Assembly (NCBI RefSeq): GCF_000423105.1
Contig: NZ_AUHI01000011.1
Location: 39,441-103,440 of the forward strand
Direction: 5' to 3'
DNA length: 64,000 nt
Source of the DNA: Halalkalibacillus halophilus DSM 18494
Lineage (GTDB): Bacteria > Bacillota > Bacilli > Bacillales > Alkalibacillaceae
Part shown: positions 7,579-15,703 of the stretch, one piece after another
Layout: the number at the start of each line of letters is the position of its first letter
Position numbering within the stretch: the first letter of the stretch is position 1
The notes under the pieces: generated by a model
What the model was told of the DNA's origin: nothing
The model's input: only the letters and a program-made list of their open reading frames with translations
Database searches by the model: none
Translations under genes and position numbers: made by a program

Positions 7579-9123
7579 ATGGAAGGTACAATTTGGTCAC
7601 TCGTACCGCCTTTAGTAATGATTATTCTTGTGTTAGCAACACGCAAAGTATTAATCTCTCTAGGGGCTGGTATTATTGTTGGTGCGTTAATGATTGATCA
7701 ATTTAACGTGTTAGCATCCATCGAGAGAATTTGGTTATCTTTTCAAGAGCTGTTTTATGCGGATGGCGCTTGGGATGTTTGGAGTATTCAATTGGTACTA
7801 TTCTTAATTTTGTTAGGTATTTTAATAGCTTTCTTAACTGCTTCTGGTGGTGCAAGAGCATTTGGAAATTGGGCGATTCAGCGTATTGAAACGAGGAAGG
7901 GTTCCCAATATACAACTGGACTTCTAGGAATCGGTATCTTTATCGACGACTATTTCAATGCTTTAACAATTGGACAAGTTGCTCGGCCAATGACAGACAG
8001 ACAAAATGTTTCCCGTGCAAAATTAGCTTATTTAATTGATTCTACATCTGCTCCTATTACCGTATTATCACCAATTTCAAGTTGGGGAGCTTATATCATT
8101 GGAACGATTGCAACAATTATTACGGCAAATGAAATTAGTAACATACAAGCTTTAGAATCGTTTGTGCAAATGATTCCTTATAATTTTTACGCATTAGCAG
8201 CAATTGCTTTAGTATTTTTAGTTATTTTCTTTAATTTAAATATTGGTCCAATGGTTCGACATGAGAACAGAGCCATTAAGTCAGGACAGTTAATCGATCC
8301 TTTAAATAAAGATGATATTCCTGGAGATCTTCAAGAAGAAGTTCACGAGAATAAAAACGGAAAGGTTTATCACCTATTACTACCTATTATCGTGTTGTTA
8401 GGTGCTACTATTGGATCTATGATCGTAACTGGTGCAAGAGCAAGTGAAGGGGAAGTTACTGCAATCTCGATTTTTGCAAATACTAATGTAAACTTTTCCT
8501 TAGTATTTGGTGGTGCGGCAGCAGTACTCGTATCCGTAATCTTTTACTTTGTTCAATCCGGAGAGAAATCAAATTTCTTTAGAGTTGTATTAGAAGGTAT
8601 CAAAGCAATGCTTCCAGCTATATATATTTTAGTTTTAGCATGGATGATTGTATCAATTATTGGAGATATTGGAACCGATGCTTATTTATCAGGTGTAGTT
8701 GAAAATTCCAATATAAATGTTTCCTACCTACCACTGCTTGTGTTCGTTATTGCAGGGTTAATGGCATTTGCTACAGGGACTTCCTGGGGAACGTTTGGAA
8801 TCATGTTACCAATAGCAGGGTCTATGGCTGCCACTTTGGATGTTAGTTTATTTGTTCCAGCACTAGCTGCAGTATTAGCTGGTTCTGTATTTGGTGATCA
8901 CTGTTCACCAATTTCAGATACGACAGTACTATCATCTACTGGTGCAGGTTCAAATCATATTGACCACGTTCTGACCCAAATTCCATATGCTCTCATTGCG
9001 GGTGTTTCATCTATTTTAGGCTATGTGATGTATGGTGCGTTTGGTTCTTTAATTCTTGGATTGTTGGTGACTTTTGTTATTATGATTGGAATTGTCCTTC
9101 TCTTGAAGAAGGTAATGGAATAA
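7579..9123 (+). CDS. NhaC-family carrier, probable lysine transporter
   Basis: This 514-residue integral membrane protein of the NhaC Na+/H+ antiporter superfamily has about eleven to twelve hydrophobic segments and the family signature GSVFGDHCSPISDTTVLSS near residues 430-450. Annotation pipelines usually call such proteins Na+/H+ antiporters. The lysine riboswitch directly upstream instead indicates lysine uptake, as proposed for LysW-type members; this is an inference from regulation. Start ATG 7579 follows GAGGAGG. It is monocistronic, bounded by its own terminator. Confidence 0.88.
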   Translation: MEGTIWSLVPPLVMIILVLATRKVLISLGAGIIVGALMIDQFNVLASIERIWLSFQELFYADGAWDVWSIQLVLFLILLGILIAFLTASGGARAFGNWAIQRIETRKGSQYTTGLLGIGIFIDDYFNALTIGQVARPMTDRQNVSRAKLAYLIDSTSAPITVLSPISSWGAYIIGTIATIITANEISNIQALESFVQMIPYNFYALAAIALVFLVIFFNLNIGPMVRHENRAIKSGQLIDPLNKDDIPGDLQEEVHENKNGKVYHLLLPIIVLLGATIGSMIVTGARASEGEVTAISIFANTNVNFSLVFGGAAAVLVSVIFYFVQSGEKSNFFRVVLEGIKAMLPAIYILVLAWMIVSIIGDIGTDAYLSGVVENSNINVSYLPLLVFVIAGLMAFATGTSWGTFGIMLPIAGSMAATLDVSLFVPALAAVLAGSVFGDHCSPISDTTVLSSTGAGSNHIDHVLTQIPYALIAGVSSILGYVMYGAFGSLILGLLVTFVIMIGIVLLLKKVME

Positions 9124-9131
9124 AAATAAAC

Positions 9132-9168
9132 AAAATCCTCTTAGGGAATTAACTAAGGGGATTTTTTT
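9132..9168 (+). terminator. Rho-independent terminator after the NhaC-family gene
   Basis: A 13-bp stem (AAAATCCTCTTAG with CTAAGGGGATTTT, one G-U pair) is followed by a run of T. The remaining gap to 9404 is AT-rich. It holds a 10-bp perfect inverted repeat (9248-9257 with 9262-9271) without a T-run, and nothing else I can identify. Confidence 0.9.
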
Positions 9169-9403
9169 GTGTTAGGATAAGGTTCTAGAAAACAAGCAAT
9201 AGGATGAAATATACTAACATTCGTACGGTTACTTTAGTCCTACTTCTAAGTCTTTTTCTCTAAAAAGACTTGAAAAAAAGTTTTCTAAAAATTATAATTA
9301 AACAAAATATTGAATAAGATATTTTTAAGGGAGTTGATGCACCTAAGAAACTACAACAAAAAATTTTTGATTAAAAAAAGTAGTATGGAGAGGGGAATGA
9401 GTT

Positions 9404-10817
9404 ATGGAAGCACGTGAACAGTGGGCCTCCAAGCTTGGATTTATCCTGGCAGCGGTAGGTTCAGCAGTAGGTTTAGGTAACATTTGGCGCTTTTCCTATG
9501 TATTAGGAGAAAGTGGAGGTTTCGCATTCTTATTAGCTTATATTATTTGTATCTTTTTAATTGGTTTACCAGTCCTATTGGCGGAGATTACAGTAGGTCG
9601 TCGTGGACAGTCTGACGCAGTTAATTCATTTGAAGAGATTGCTCCCAAAAAACCATGGAAGATTGCAGGTATTTTAGGAGTATTATCCGGTTCATTAATT
9701 TTATCTTTCTACGGTGTAATTGCTGGTTGGGTAATGTTCTACTTGTGGAGCTTTATCACTGGACCTGCAAGGAACGTTGAAGAAGGCGGATATGAAGGAT
9801 TCTTTGTTGACGCTATTGGAGGTTCCTTTACTCCAGTATTTTGGCAATTATTATTTATGGCATTAGTAATCGGAGTCGTTTTCTTTGGTATCAAAAAAGG
9901 AATCGAGCTTGCGAACCGTTTGTTCATGCCGATGCTTGCAATCATTGTTGTTGTGCTAGCAGTATTTGGTTTAACAATGGATGGTGCTGGCGAGGCACTT
10001 AGTTACATGTTCTCTCCTGATTTCGGTCAGTTAGCGAATATGGATGTATGGGGTGCTGCAATCGGGCAGGCATTCTTTACCTTGTCACTTGGTATGGGTG
10101 CTATGATCACTTATGCAAGTTACTTACCGAAAGAAACAAAACTTCCAAGCGCAGCTGGTACAGTTGTAACATTGGATACATTATTCGCGATTTTTGCTGG
10201 TTTAATGATCTTCCCGGTAGTATTTACATTCGGGGGTTGACCCATCATCCGGTCCAGCATTAATTTTCATCTCATTACCTGAAGTATTCGGTATGTGGGG
10301 TACTGGTGGTACAGTATTTGCAATCTTCTTCTTCTTCTTAGTTGCAATTGCAGCATTATCTTCTGCAATTTCATTATTAGAAGTAGGTGTCGCATGGATG
10401 ATGCGTTCTTTCACATGGTCGCGTCAAAAGGCAACTATTATTGCAGGTTTACTTATTACCGCATTTGGTATACCTTCTGCATTATCTCAAGGTGCAGTTG
10501 ACTCATTAAGTGATATTTCACTACCAGGTGGTACTTTCCTAGACTTTATCGACGTAATTACGGACCAATACACGCTAGCATTAGGTGGTATGGTTACGGC
10601 ATTATTCGTCGGTTGGGGTTGGAATAAAGTAGAGGTGCTTCGTGAAACAGGATTACAAGATACGACAATTGGTCTTGTATGGATCTGGTTCTTAAGAATT
10701 GTTGCACCAGTTGGTATTGCTTATATTGTAATTAATAACTTTATCAATATGTTCTTTGTTACAGAAGAGGAGTCAATGAGCTATTTAATCATCCAAATGG
10801 TTAATTATTTCTTATAA
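9404..10817 (+). pseudogene. Sodium:solute (NSS/SNF) symporter, interrupted by a +1 frameshift
   Basis: Two consecutive frames together encode one NSS-family transporter of about 470 residues. Frame one (9404-10240) carries the diagnostic TM1 motif AAVGSAVGLGNIWRFSYV with sodium/substrate contacts. It runs through about TM7 and stops at TGA 10238-10240. The correct continuation (VDPSSGPALIFISLPEVFG, then MWGTGGTVFAIF) is in the +1 frame and runs to 10817. Removing one G from the five-G run at 10232-10236 restores an uninterrupted protein. Homologues use sodium to import amino acids. The lesion may be a real mutation, a phase-variable tract or a sequencing error. No other decay is visible. Confidence 0.88.
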
Positions 10818-10832
10818 AAATTCAGTTTAAAT

Positions 10833-10868
10833 GCGTATGGCCTTTCTAAAAGGTCATACGCTTTTTTT
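10833..10868 (+). terminator. Terminator between the symporter and lytH
   Basis: A 13-bp stem (GCGTATGGCCTTT with AAAGGTCATACGC, one G-U pair) has a three-base loop and is followed by seven T. It lies between convergent genes, six bases from the lytH stop. Confidence 0.9.
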
Positions 10869-11820
10869 ATTCCCAATGTCTTAAATAAGGGTACGGGTCA
10901 AATGCCCACTCGTTTGTACCGTTATCTCTGTACATTCCGTAATGAAGATGAGGAGGAAACTTTCCTGCAGTTCCAACTGGTCCATAACCGGAGGAACCAA
11001 CATATCCAATGACTTCTCCAGGTTCGACAAAGCTACCTTCTTCAATTCCTTCCTCGAACCCATGTAAATGAGCATAATAATGGTAAATGTTTTGTGCATC
11101 TCTTATGCCAACACGCCATCCTCCGAATTTATTCCATCCTTTAATTTCTACAATGCCATAGGAAGAGCTCCTCACAGGGGTACCATAGGAAGCAAATAGG
11201 TCTGTGCCCTCATGTATTCTTCTGCCCCCATATCCTCGACCATGACCCCAAGTGGATCTATAGGAATAGTTATAGTTCGTCGGTAAGGGAAATGCTCGTT
11301 CGCTTAAGTCCACTTGCTTAAAATGGTGGAACATTTTTGCGTACTGAGAAATCAGCAATCCGGCCTTCTCACGATCGTAAAATTCTTCTATTAGTTTCTC
11401 AAAAGTTTTTCCTTTAGCTAGTTCTTCCTGAATGTGAAGAGCTACTGTATAAAGCACATCTTCTGGGTCAGAATAGCTCGCTACACCATCTCCGCTACCA
11501 TCTTTCCCTTTGCCTTGAAACAATGATAAGGTTTCTTCACGAAAGTCTGGCTTGCTTTCTAATCCAGCCAATAAACCATACCATTTTTCTTCTGGGTATT
11601 GGATACCGACTAATTGGTCTTCCTCAAGCGTATGGATGTTTCTTTCATACTGATTTATTGCAGCTAAGTAATACCAAGGAACCTGGGTAAGTGCTTCGGT
11701 TTTTTCATATAGTGCACGACGGTCATCAAATAAAGATTCAGCTAGCAATGAATTTTGACTGCAGAAGACCATCCATATTATTATTGATATAAATAAATAC
11801 TTACGAATATTTTTTCTCAT
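10867..11820 (-). CDS. lytH: Sporulation L-Ala-D-Glu endopeptidase LytH (M23 family)
   Basis: This 317-residue exported protein has an N-terminal hydrophobic signal segment (residues 8-27) and a middle helical domain (PWYYLAAINQYERNI). Its C-terminal M23 metallopeptidase domain carries the zinc motifs HEGTD (about residue 203), HYYAHLHG and PPHLHYG. B. subtilis LytH (YunA) cleaves L-Ala-D-Glu bonds in spore cortex peptidoglycan, leaving single L-alanine side chains. The pairing with yunB just upstream in the window fits that assignment. The gene is convergent with the symporter. Confidence 0.88.
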   Translation of the reverse strand: MRKNIRKYLFISIIIWMVFCSQNSLLAESLFDDRRALYEKTEALTQVPWYYLAAINQYERNIHTLEEDQLVGIQYPEEKWYGLLAGLESKPDFREETLSLFQGKGKDGSGDGVASYSDPEDVLYTVALHIQEELAKGKTFEKLIEEFYDREKAGLLISQYAKMFHHFKQVDLSERAFPLPTNYNYSYRSTWGHGRGYGGRRIHEGTDLFASYGTPVRSSSYGIVEIKGWNKFGGWRVGIRDAQNIYHYYAHLHGFEEGIEEGSFVEPGEVIGYVGSSGYGPVGTAGKFPPHLHYGMYRDNGTNEWAFDPYPYLRHWE

Positions 11821-11926
11821 GATTTACGGAACTCCTTCCTATTGTTATCATGTTCAGTTTTTAAAAAATCATGAGAAGCAATTATATAAAATGTGGTACA
11901 CTATATAGTAATAGAGGTGAACGAGC

Positions 11927-12196
11927 ATGGAACTACATGGTAAAAATTACGAATTAGTACATAATTATCGGGATGGTTTTGAAGAGGAAGTATTAGGTGA
12001 ACGATTTAGTGATATATTAGTTAAATATGATTACATTGTTGGCGACTGGGGATTCGGTCAGCTTCGTTTAAAAGGATTTTTTGATGATCAAAATCAAAAA
12101 GCTACTTATGATACAAAAATATCTACTTTGGAAGACTATATATATGAATACTGTAATTTTGGCTGTGCCTATTTTGTATTAAAACGATTAGATTAA
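11927..12196 (+). CDS. yutD: YutD-family protein (DUF1027)
   Basis: A short cytoplasmic protein of 89 residues with the highly conserved YutD core KYDYIVGDWGFGQLRLKGFF and the C-terminal stretch EYCNFGCAYFVLKRLD. The biochemical function is unknown. The ATG at 11927 is preceded by AGAGGTG. It is divergent from lytH. The intergenic region contains a likely extended -10 (TGGTACACT near 11895-11902). Confidence 0.88.
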   Translation: MELHGKNYELVHNYRDGFEEEVLGERFSDILVKYDYIVGDWGFGQLRLKGFFDDQNQKATYDTKISTLEDYIYEYCNFGCAYFVLKRLD

Positions 12197-12224
12197 AGAT
12201 ATTATATGTTGGCTGAACTACATG

Positions 12225-12472
12225 GAAGAAGAGGCTGAGACAAAAGTGTCTGAAATCATGAATATTCCGAACAAAGCAGATAAAAAGCGGATGAAATAGA
12301 CGGAGACTCCTGTGGGAAATAGAGCTCAGGTGAGACCCCGGAATGCGTAGCATGAGGAGGCTCACCAGCTCCCCACGGAAAGCGCAGTCTATTTCAGGAG
12401 CGAGTTAGTCGCACCACTTTTTATTGTTCGGATTTTCATGCTACCACTTTAATTTGTCCCAGCCTCTTCTTC
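12225..12472. repeat. Dispersed palindromic element, copy 1
   Basis: A 248-bp near-palindrome is bounded by 20-base terminal inverted repeats (GAAGAAGAGGCTGAGAC... and ...GTCCCAGCCTCTTCTTC). Internal stems are GAAATAGAC with GTCTATTTC; GTGGG (12312-12316) with CCCAC (12372-12376); GAGCT/GGTGAG with CTCACC/AGCTC; and a central hairpin ATGC-GTA-GCAT (12343-12353). Copies 2 and 3 are at 25141-25379 and 58819-59003, with a remnant at 36099-36155. It lies between convergent yutD and the gene at 12479 and encodes no plausible protein. Confidence 0.9.
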
Positions 12473-12478
12473 TATCAT

Positions 12479-12724
12479 TCAGTCTTCGTCCGGATAGTCA
12501 CCAGGTTGGTGTGCATTATGAGCTTCTCTAGGGTCATCTGCATGTAATTCTTTAAATTCATAATTAAAAGGAGTGTAATACCTTTGATTAGGGTTATATT
12601 TCCTTGCTTTTAAAGGCTTTTGATTTACCGGTTCGCCATATGTTCCCTCTGGAAACTCTTCAGAAGCTAAATAATTCTGTTGCTTTTCAACAGGCGTGAA
12701 ATCATCACGATTTTTCCTTCCCAT
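12479..12724 (-). CDS. Small hydrophilic conserved protein of unknown function
   Basis: An 81-residue, strongly polar protein without signal or membrane segment, rich in Pro, Tyr, Asn and charged residues (KARKYNPNQRYYTPFNYEF and DDPREAHNAHQPGDYPDED). I cannot assign it to a named family with certainty; similar short cytosolic proteins occur in Bacillaceae. A good ribosome binding site (AAAAGGTGAGGTGATTAT on the minus strand) precedes the ATG, which supports it being real. It ends seven bases from the palindromic element. Confidence 0.7.
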   Translation of the reverse strand: MGRKNRDDFTPVEKQQNYLASEEFPEGTYGEPVNQKPLKARKYNPNQRYYTPFNYEFKELHADDPREAHNAHQPGDYPDED

Positions 12725-12822
12725 ATAATCACCTCACCTTTTATCGTGGCACGATTGTTGATTAATTATGCGAGGAAGATTTAAGCTATGCTAAAATGGA
12801 AAAGAATAAGGAGGATTGAAAT

Positions 12823-13275
12823 ATGTATTTTGTTGAAATAGAGAAAATCGATGATAAACTCGCTTATTATAATCAGTTATTAAAAATCTATAAGGAAGCA
12901 GAAGTTGACTCCCCGATTGAAAAATTAGGGTTAGAAAGGGTAGCCCATTTATTAATTGAATCAGTCATTGATGTGAGCAATATGATGATTGATGGTTTTA
13001 TTATGCGTGACCCCGGGAGTTATGAGGATATTATAGATATATTAATTGACGAAAAAGTATTACCAATAGAAGAAGAAAAACCTTTTAAACAGTTGATTCA
13101 ATTAAGGAAACCAATCGTACAGGATTTCACTAGTATATCTTTTGAAGGGGTAGTTGCAACATTGCATACTCAAATTAATTCTTACGAAAACTTCAGTACG
13201 TATATCACTAATTATTTAGAGCAGGAAATGGGTCCAATCACTGCATTTACGAAACGAAAGGATGAAGAAAGCTAG
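12823..13275 (+). CDS. yutE: DUF86/HepT-like protein YutE
   Basis: This 150-residue all-helical protein of the DUF86 (HepT-like) family resembles B. subtilis YutE. Recognisable features are GLERVAHLLIESVIDVSNMMI and the LRKPIVQDFTSIS segment. The RX4-6H toxin motif of true HepT RNases is not seen, since the LRKPIVQDF stretch has no histidine, and no MNT nucleotidyltransferase partner is adjacent. A toxin role is therefore unlikely. It is followed one base later by yutF, with which it is evidently co-transcribed. Confidence 0.82.
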   Translation: MYFVEIEKIDDKLAYYNQLLKIYKEAEVDSPIEKLGLERVAHLLIESVIDVSNMMIDGFIMRDPGSYEDIIDILIDEKVLPIEEEKPFKQLIQLRKPIVQDFTSISFEGVVATLHTQINSYENFSTYITNYLEQEMGPITAFTKRKDEES

Positions 13276-13276
13276 C

Positions 13277-14044
13277 ATGAAAGAATATGGTGCGTATTTC
13301 ATTGATTTAGATGGAACCATGTATAAGGGAAAAGAAGCAATACCAGAAGCAAAGCCCTTTATAGATCAACTTGTAAGTAAAGGTATTCCCCATCTATTTG
13401 TAACGAATAATTCTTCAAGAACCCAAGCTCAAACGGTAGATAAATTAAAAGGGTATGGAGTGGAAGCGACGAAAGACCAAATTCTTACCCCATCAATAAC
13501 TGCTGCAAAACAAATAAAACAAGATAATCCAAGTGGAGCAAAAGTTTACGCAATTGGTGAAATTGGTTTATTTGACGCTTTAGAGCAGGAAGGTTTAACG
13601 ATCACAGAAGAGTCGCCGGATTATGTGGTGATAGGAATTGACAGAGATAATAGCTATAGAAAGATTCGTGAGGCATGTCTGCATATTCAAGCAGGTGCAC
13701 AGTTTGTTGCGACAAACCCAGATATTAAAGTTCCAACAGAAAAAGGGTTAGTACCTGGTAATGGGGCTTTTATGCATTTAATGGAGCTTGTTACAGGGGT
13801 GAAACCAAAAGTTTTCGGGAAACCTGAACACTATATGATTACCCAGGCATTGAATCAATTGAATGTTGCACCAGAACATGCAATCATGATCGGAGATAAT
13901 TATCATACCGATATTTTGGCAGGCATTCGTGCAGGTGTAGATACCCTACATGTTCAAACTGGAGTAACGTCTGTTGAAGAATTAAGATTAATGGAGGACC
14001 AACCTACTTATAGTTTGAAATCACTTCAAGAATGGTTTACATAA
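13277..14044 (+). CDS. yutF: HAD-superfamily phosphatase YutF (NagD-like)
   Basis: This 255-residue haloacid-dehalogenase-type phosphatase of the NagD/TIGR01457 group has motif I FIDLDGTMYKG with the nucleophilic aspartate, motif II VTNNSSRT, lysine motif KPEHYM, and motif III/IV GDNYHTDI. It is probably a cytoplasmic phosphatase acting on sugar phosphates or nucleotides. Start ATG 13277 lies one base after the yutE stop and gives the family-standard N-terminus MKEYGAYFIDLDG. An in-frame ATG at 13262 is the alternative. It forms an operon with yutE and the following dehydrogenase. Confidence 0.9.
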   Translation: MKEYGAYFIDLDGTMYKGKEAIPEAKPFIDQLVSKGIPHLFVTNNSSRTQAQTVDKLKGYGVEATKDQILTPSITAAKQIKQDNPSGAKVYAIGEIGLFDALEQEGLTITEESPDYVVIGIDRDNSYRKIREACLHIQAGAQFVATNPDIKVPTEKGLVPGNGAFMHLMELVTGVKPKVFGKPEHYMITQALNQLNVAPEHAIMIGDNYHTDILAGIRAGVDTLHVQTGVTSVEELRLMEDQPTYSLKSLQEWFT

Positions 14045-14067
14045 ACTTTTAAGAAGAGGTGTTGTAT

Positions 14068-15033
14068 ATGAGTAAACCGTATGTTTATATCACACGCAAG
14101 CTTTCAGAACATGTTATGGATACACTCGAGAAGCATTTCAGCGTTGAAGTGTGGCCATATGAAGACAAGCCGGTTGACCGCGAGACACTATTAGAAAAAA
14201 GTAAGAAGGCGGATGCTTTGCTAACCATGTTAACGGATCAAGTGGATCAAGAGCTTTTTGATCAAGCTGAAAATTTAAAGGTTGTAGCGAATTTAGCTGT
14301 AGGCTATGACAATATTGATTTACAATATGCAAAATCTCGAAATGTGACTATTACAAATACCCCAGATGTGCTTACAGATACGACTGCTGATTTGACGTTT
14401 GGCTTATTGTTGGCAACCGCTCGGCGTATGAAAGAGGCATTACAAGTCATTCCAAATAATGAATGGACAACTTGGTCTCCTTATATGTTAGCAGGGGCCG
14501 ATGTGCATCATAAAACGATTGGAATAGTCGGTATGGGTCAAATTGGTGAAGCCGTTGCAAAAAGAGCATCTGGATTTGACATGAAAATCCTATATCATAA
14601 TCGTTCCCGTAAAAAAGAAGCAGAAGAAAAAATGGGTGCAACCTATGTTTCGTTTGAGGAGTTATTGCAAGAAGCGGACTATGTCGTGTGTATGACCCCA
14701 CTAACAGAGGAAACCAAGGATCTATTTAATAAGGAAGCGTTTCAAAAAATGAAATCATCAGCAATTTTTATTAATACGTCTAGGGGCGGGGTAGTCGATG
14801 AACAAGCTCTAGAACAAGCGTTAGTGAATGGAGAAATCGAAGCATGCGGACTAGATGTGTTTAAAAATGAACCAATCGATCAGTCCCATCCGTTGATAAA
14901 ATTGGATCAAGTTACAGCGTTCCCACATATTGGATCTTCCAGTGTTGAAACGAGGGAAAAGATGATGGAGTTGGCTGCTGATAATATTACCCACGTTTTA
15001 AATGGCAAAGATCCTCTCACCCCGGTAAATTAA
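14068..15033 (+). CDS. D-2-hydroxyacid dehydrogenase (glyoxylate/hydroxypyruvate reductase type)
   Basis: This 321-residue NAD(P)-dependent dehydrogenase has a Rossmann nucleotide site (GIVGMGQIGEAVAKRA, about residues 151-166) and the catalytic triad seen as R in NTSRGGVVDE, E in KNEPID and H in FPHIGSSS. It most resembles D-glycerate dehydrogenase/glyoxylate reductases, but substrate is not certain. Start ATG 14068 is preferred over the in-frame TTG at 14059 because AGAGGTG is well spaced. It starts 23 bases after yutF and is likely in the same operon. Confidence 0.87.
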   Translation: MSKPYVYITRKLSEHVMDTLEKHFSVEVWPYEDKPVDRETLLEKSKKADALLTMLTDQVDQELFDQAENLKVVANLAVGYDNIDLQYAKSRNVTITNTPDVLTDTTADLTFGLLLATARRMKEALQVIPNNEWTTWSPYMLAGADVHHKTIGIVGMGQIGEAVAKRASGFDMKILYHNRSRKKEAEEKMGATYVSFEELLQEADYVVCMTPLTEETKDLFNKEAFQKMKSSAIFINTSRGGVVDEQALEQALVNGEIEACGLDVFKNEPIDQSHPLIKLDQVTAFPHIGSSSVETREKMMELAADNITHVLNGKDPLTPVN

Positions 15034-15060
15034 CTCTCCTCCTAATTGAGTGAGGATTGA

Positions 15061-15215
15061 GAATTGTGGATATAACTATACTTTTCTGGATAAGTGGAAA
15101 GAATTCTGGATATTCATAGGAGTTTCGTGGATATCCTTTAAACTTTTCTGGATATAAAAAAATTCTCGTGGATATTGCATAAGATTTCTGGATATATCTT
15201 AACTTTTCTGCATAA
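15061..15215. repeat. Phased 20-bp repeat array A, TCTGGATAT/GTGGATAT core
   Basis: Eight degenerate units have a GGATA-type core (GCATA in the last). The G of each core lies at 15068, 15088, 15108, 15129, 15150, 15170, 15190 and 15210, so the spacing is 20, 20, 21, 21, 20, 20 and 20. Most cores are preceded by TTTTC or TTCG. The array begins 27 bases after the dehydrogenase stop and ends before the convergent nfu terminator. Array B at 45541-45695 has the same unit number and spacing. Confidence 0.88.
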
Positions 15216-15245
15216 ATGCCCGACAGTTTGCACATTTATTGTATT

Positions 15246-15278
15246 AAAAAAGCCTTTCACTTAAAGTGAAAGGCTTTC
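15246..15278 (-). terminator. Terminator for nfu
   Basis: A perfect 12-bp stem (AGCCTTTCACTT with AAGTGAAAGGCT) is followed, on the minus strand, by a T-run (AAAAA at 15246-15250 on the plus strand). It lies 15 bases beyond the nfu stop. Confidence 0.9.
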
Positions 15279-15292
15279 TAAATATAAAATTA

Positions 15293-15517
15293 CTAGAAGA
15301 TTTGTTCTACTTCTCTCACGCCAGGAACCTCAGCAACTAAAGCGCGTTCAATACCTGCTTTTAATGTAATTGCCGAGCTTGGACAATTACCGCAAGCACC
15401 TTTTAAGCGAAGTAATACAATACCATCTTCATCTACATCCACTAATTCAACATCGCCACCATCTCTAAGTAGAAATGGACGTAATTTCCCGATTACCTCA
15501 TGTACTTGATCAAACAT
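15293..15517 (-). CDS. yutI: NfuA-like Fe-S carrier (NifU C-terminal domain)
   Basis: A 74-residue stand-alone NifU C-terminal (Nfu) domain. The CXXC motif in GACGNCPSS binds a bridging Fe-S cluster between monomers. Such proteins ferry clusters from the Suf scaffold to target enzymes, fitting the suf genes at the left edge. The sequence LRPFLLRDGGDVELVDV is the family N-terminal signature. The ribosome binding site GGGGGAAGATCT precedes ATG on the minus strand. It is monocistronic with its own terminator. Confidence 0.93.
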   Translation of the reverse strand: MFDQVHEVIGKLRPFLLRDGGDVELVDVDEDGIVLLRLKGACGNCPSSAITLKAGIERALVAEVPGVREVEQIF

Positions 15518-15703
15518 AGAAGATCTTCCCCCTTCATATCTCTTATTATAATCAATTTTGCGAAAAAAATCTATTTCGTTGACTTCTTTTATCTTTAAGT
15601 AAGATATTTATTGAGAACCATTATCATTGTATCTAAAAAAGGTTTTTATGTAAAATGATATTAATGGAGAATTTTTAATTTGAAACCTTTTGGAGGTAAT
15701 AAT

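Noticed and set aside
7209..7646. Minus-strand frame of 145 codons over the lysine leader
   Set aside because: It is antisense to a clear riboswitch and the start of the carrier gene.
10293..10817. Independent small transporter gene downstream of the NSS symporter
   Set aside because: Its sequence is the missing C-terminal part of the same NSS protein; a single-base frameshift explains the split.
12225..12472. Insertion sequence
   Set aside because: The element is about 240 bp and has no transposase frame; target-site duplications are not evident, so it is listed as a repeat instead.
12823..13275. HepT/MNT toxin-antitoxin module
   Set aside because: The DUF86 protein lacks the RX4-6H motif and no nucleotidyltransferase antitoxin is adjacent; it sits in a housekeeping operon.
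15017..15235. Open frame of 72 codons on the minus strand with repeated YPE/IS-type residues
   Set aside because: It is created by the 20-bp periodic array A, lacks a ribosome binding site, and overlaps the end of the dehydrogenase gene. A similar frame at 45482-45679 in array B has the same origin.
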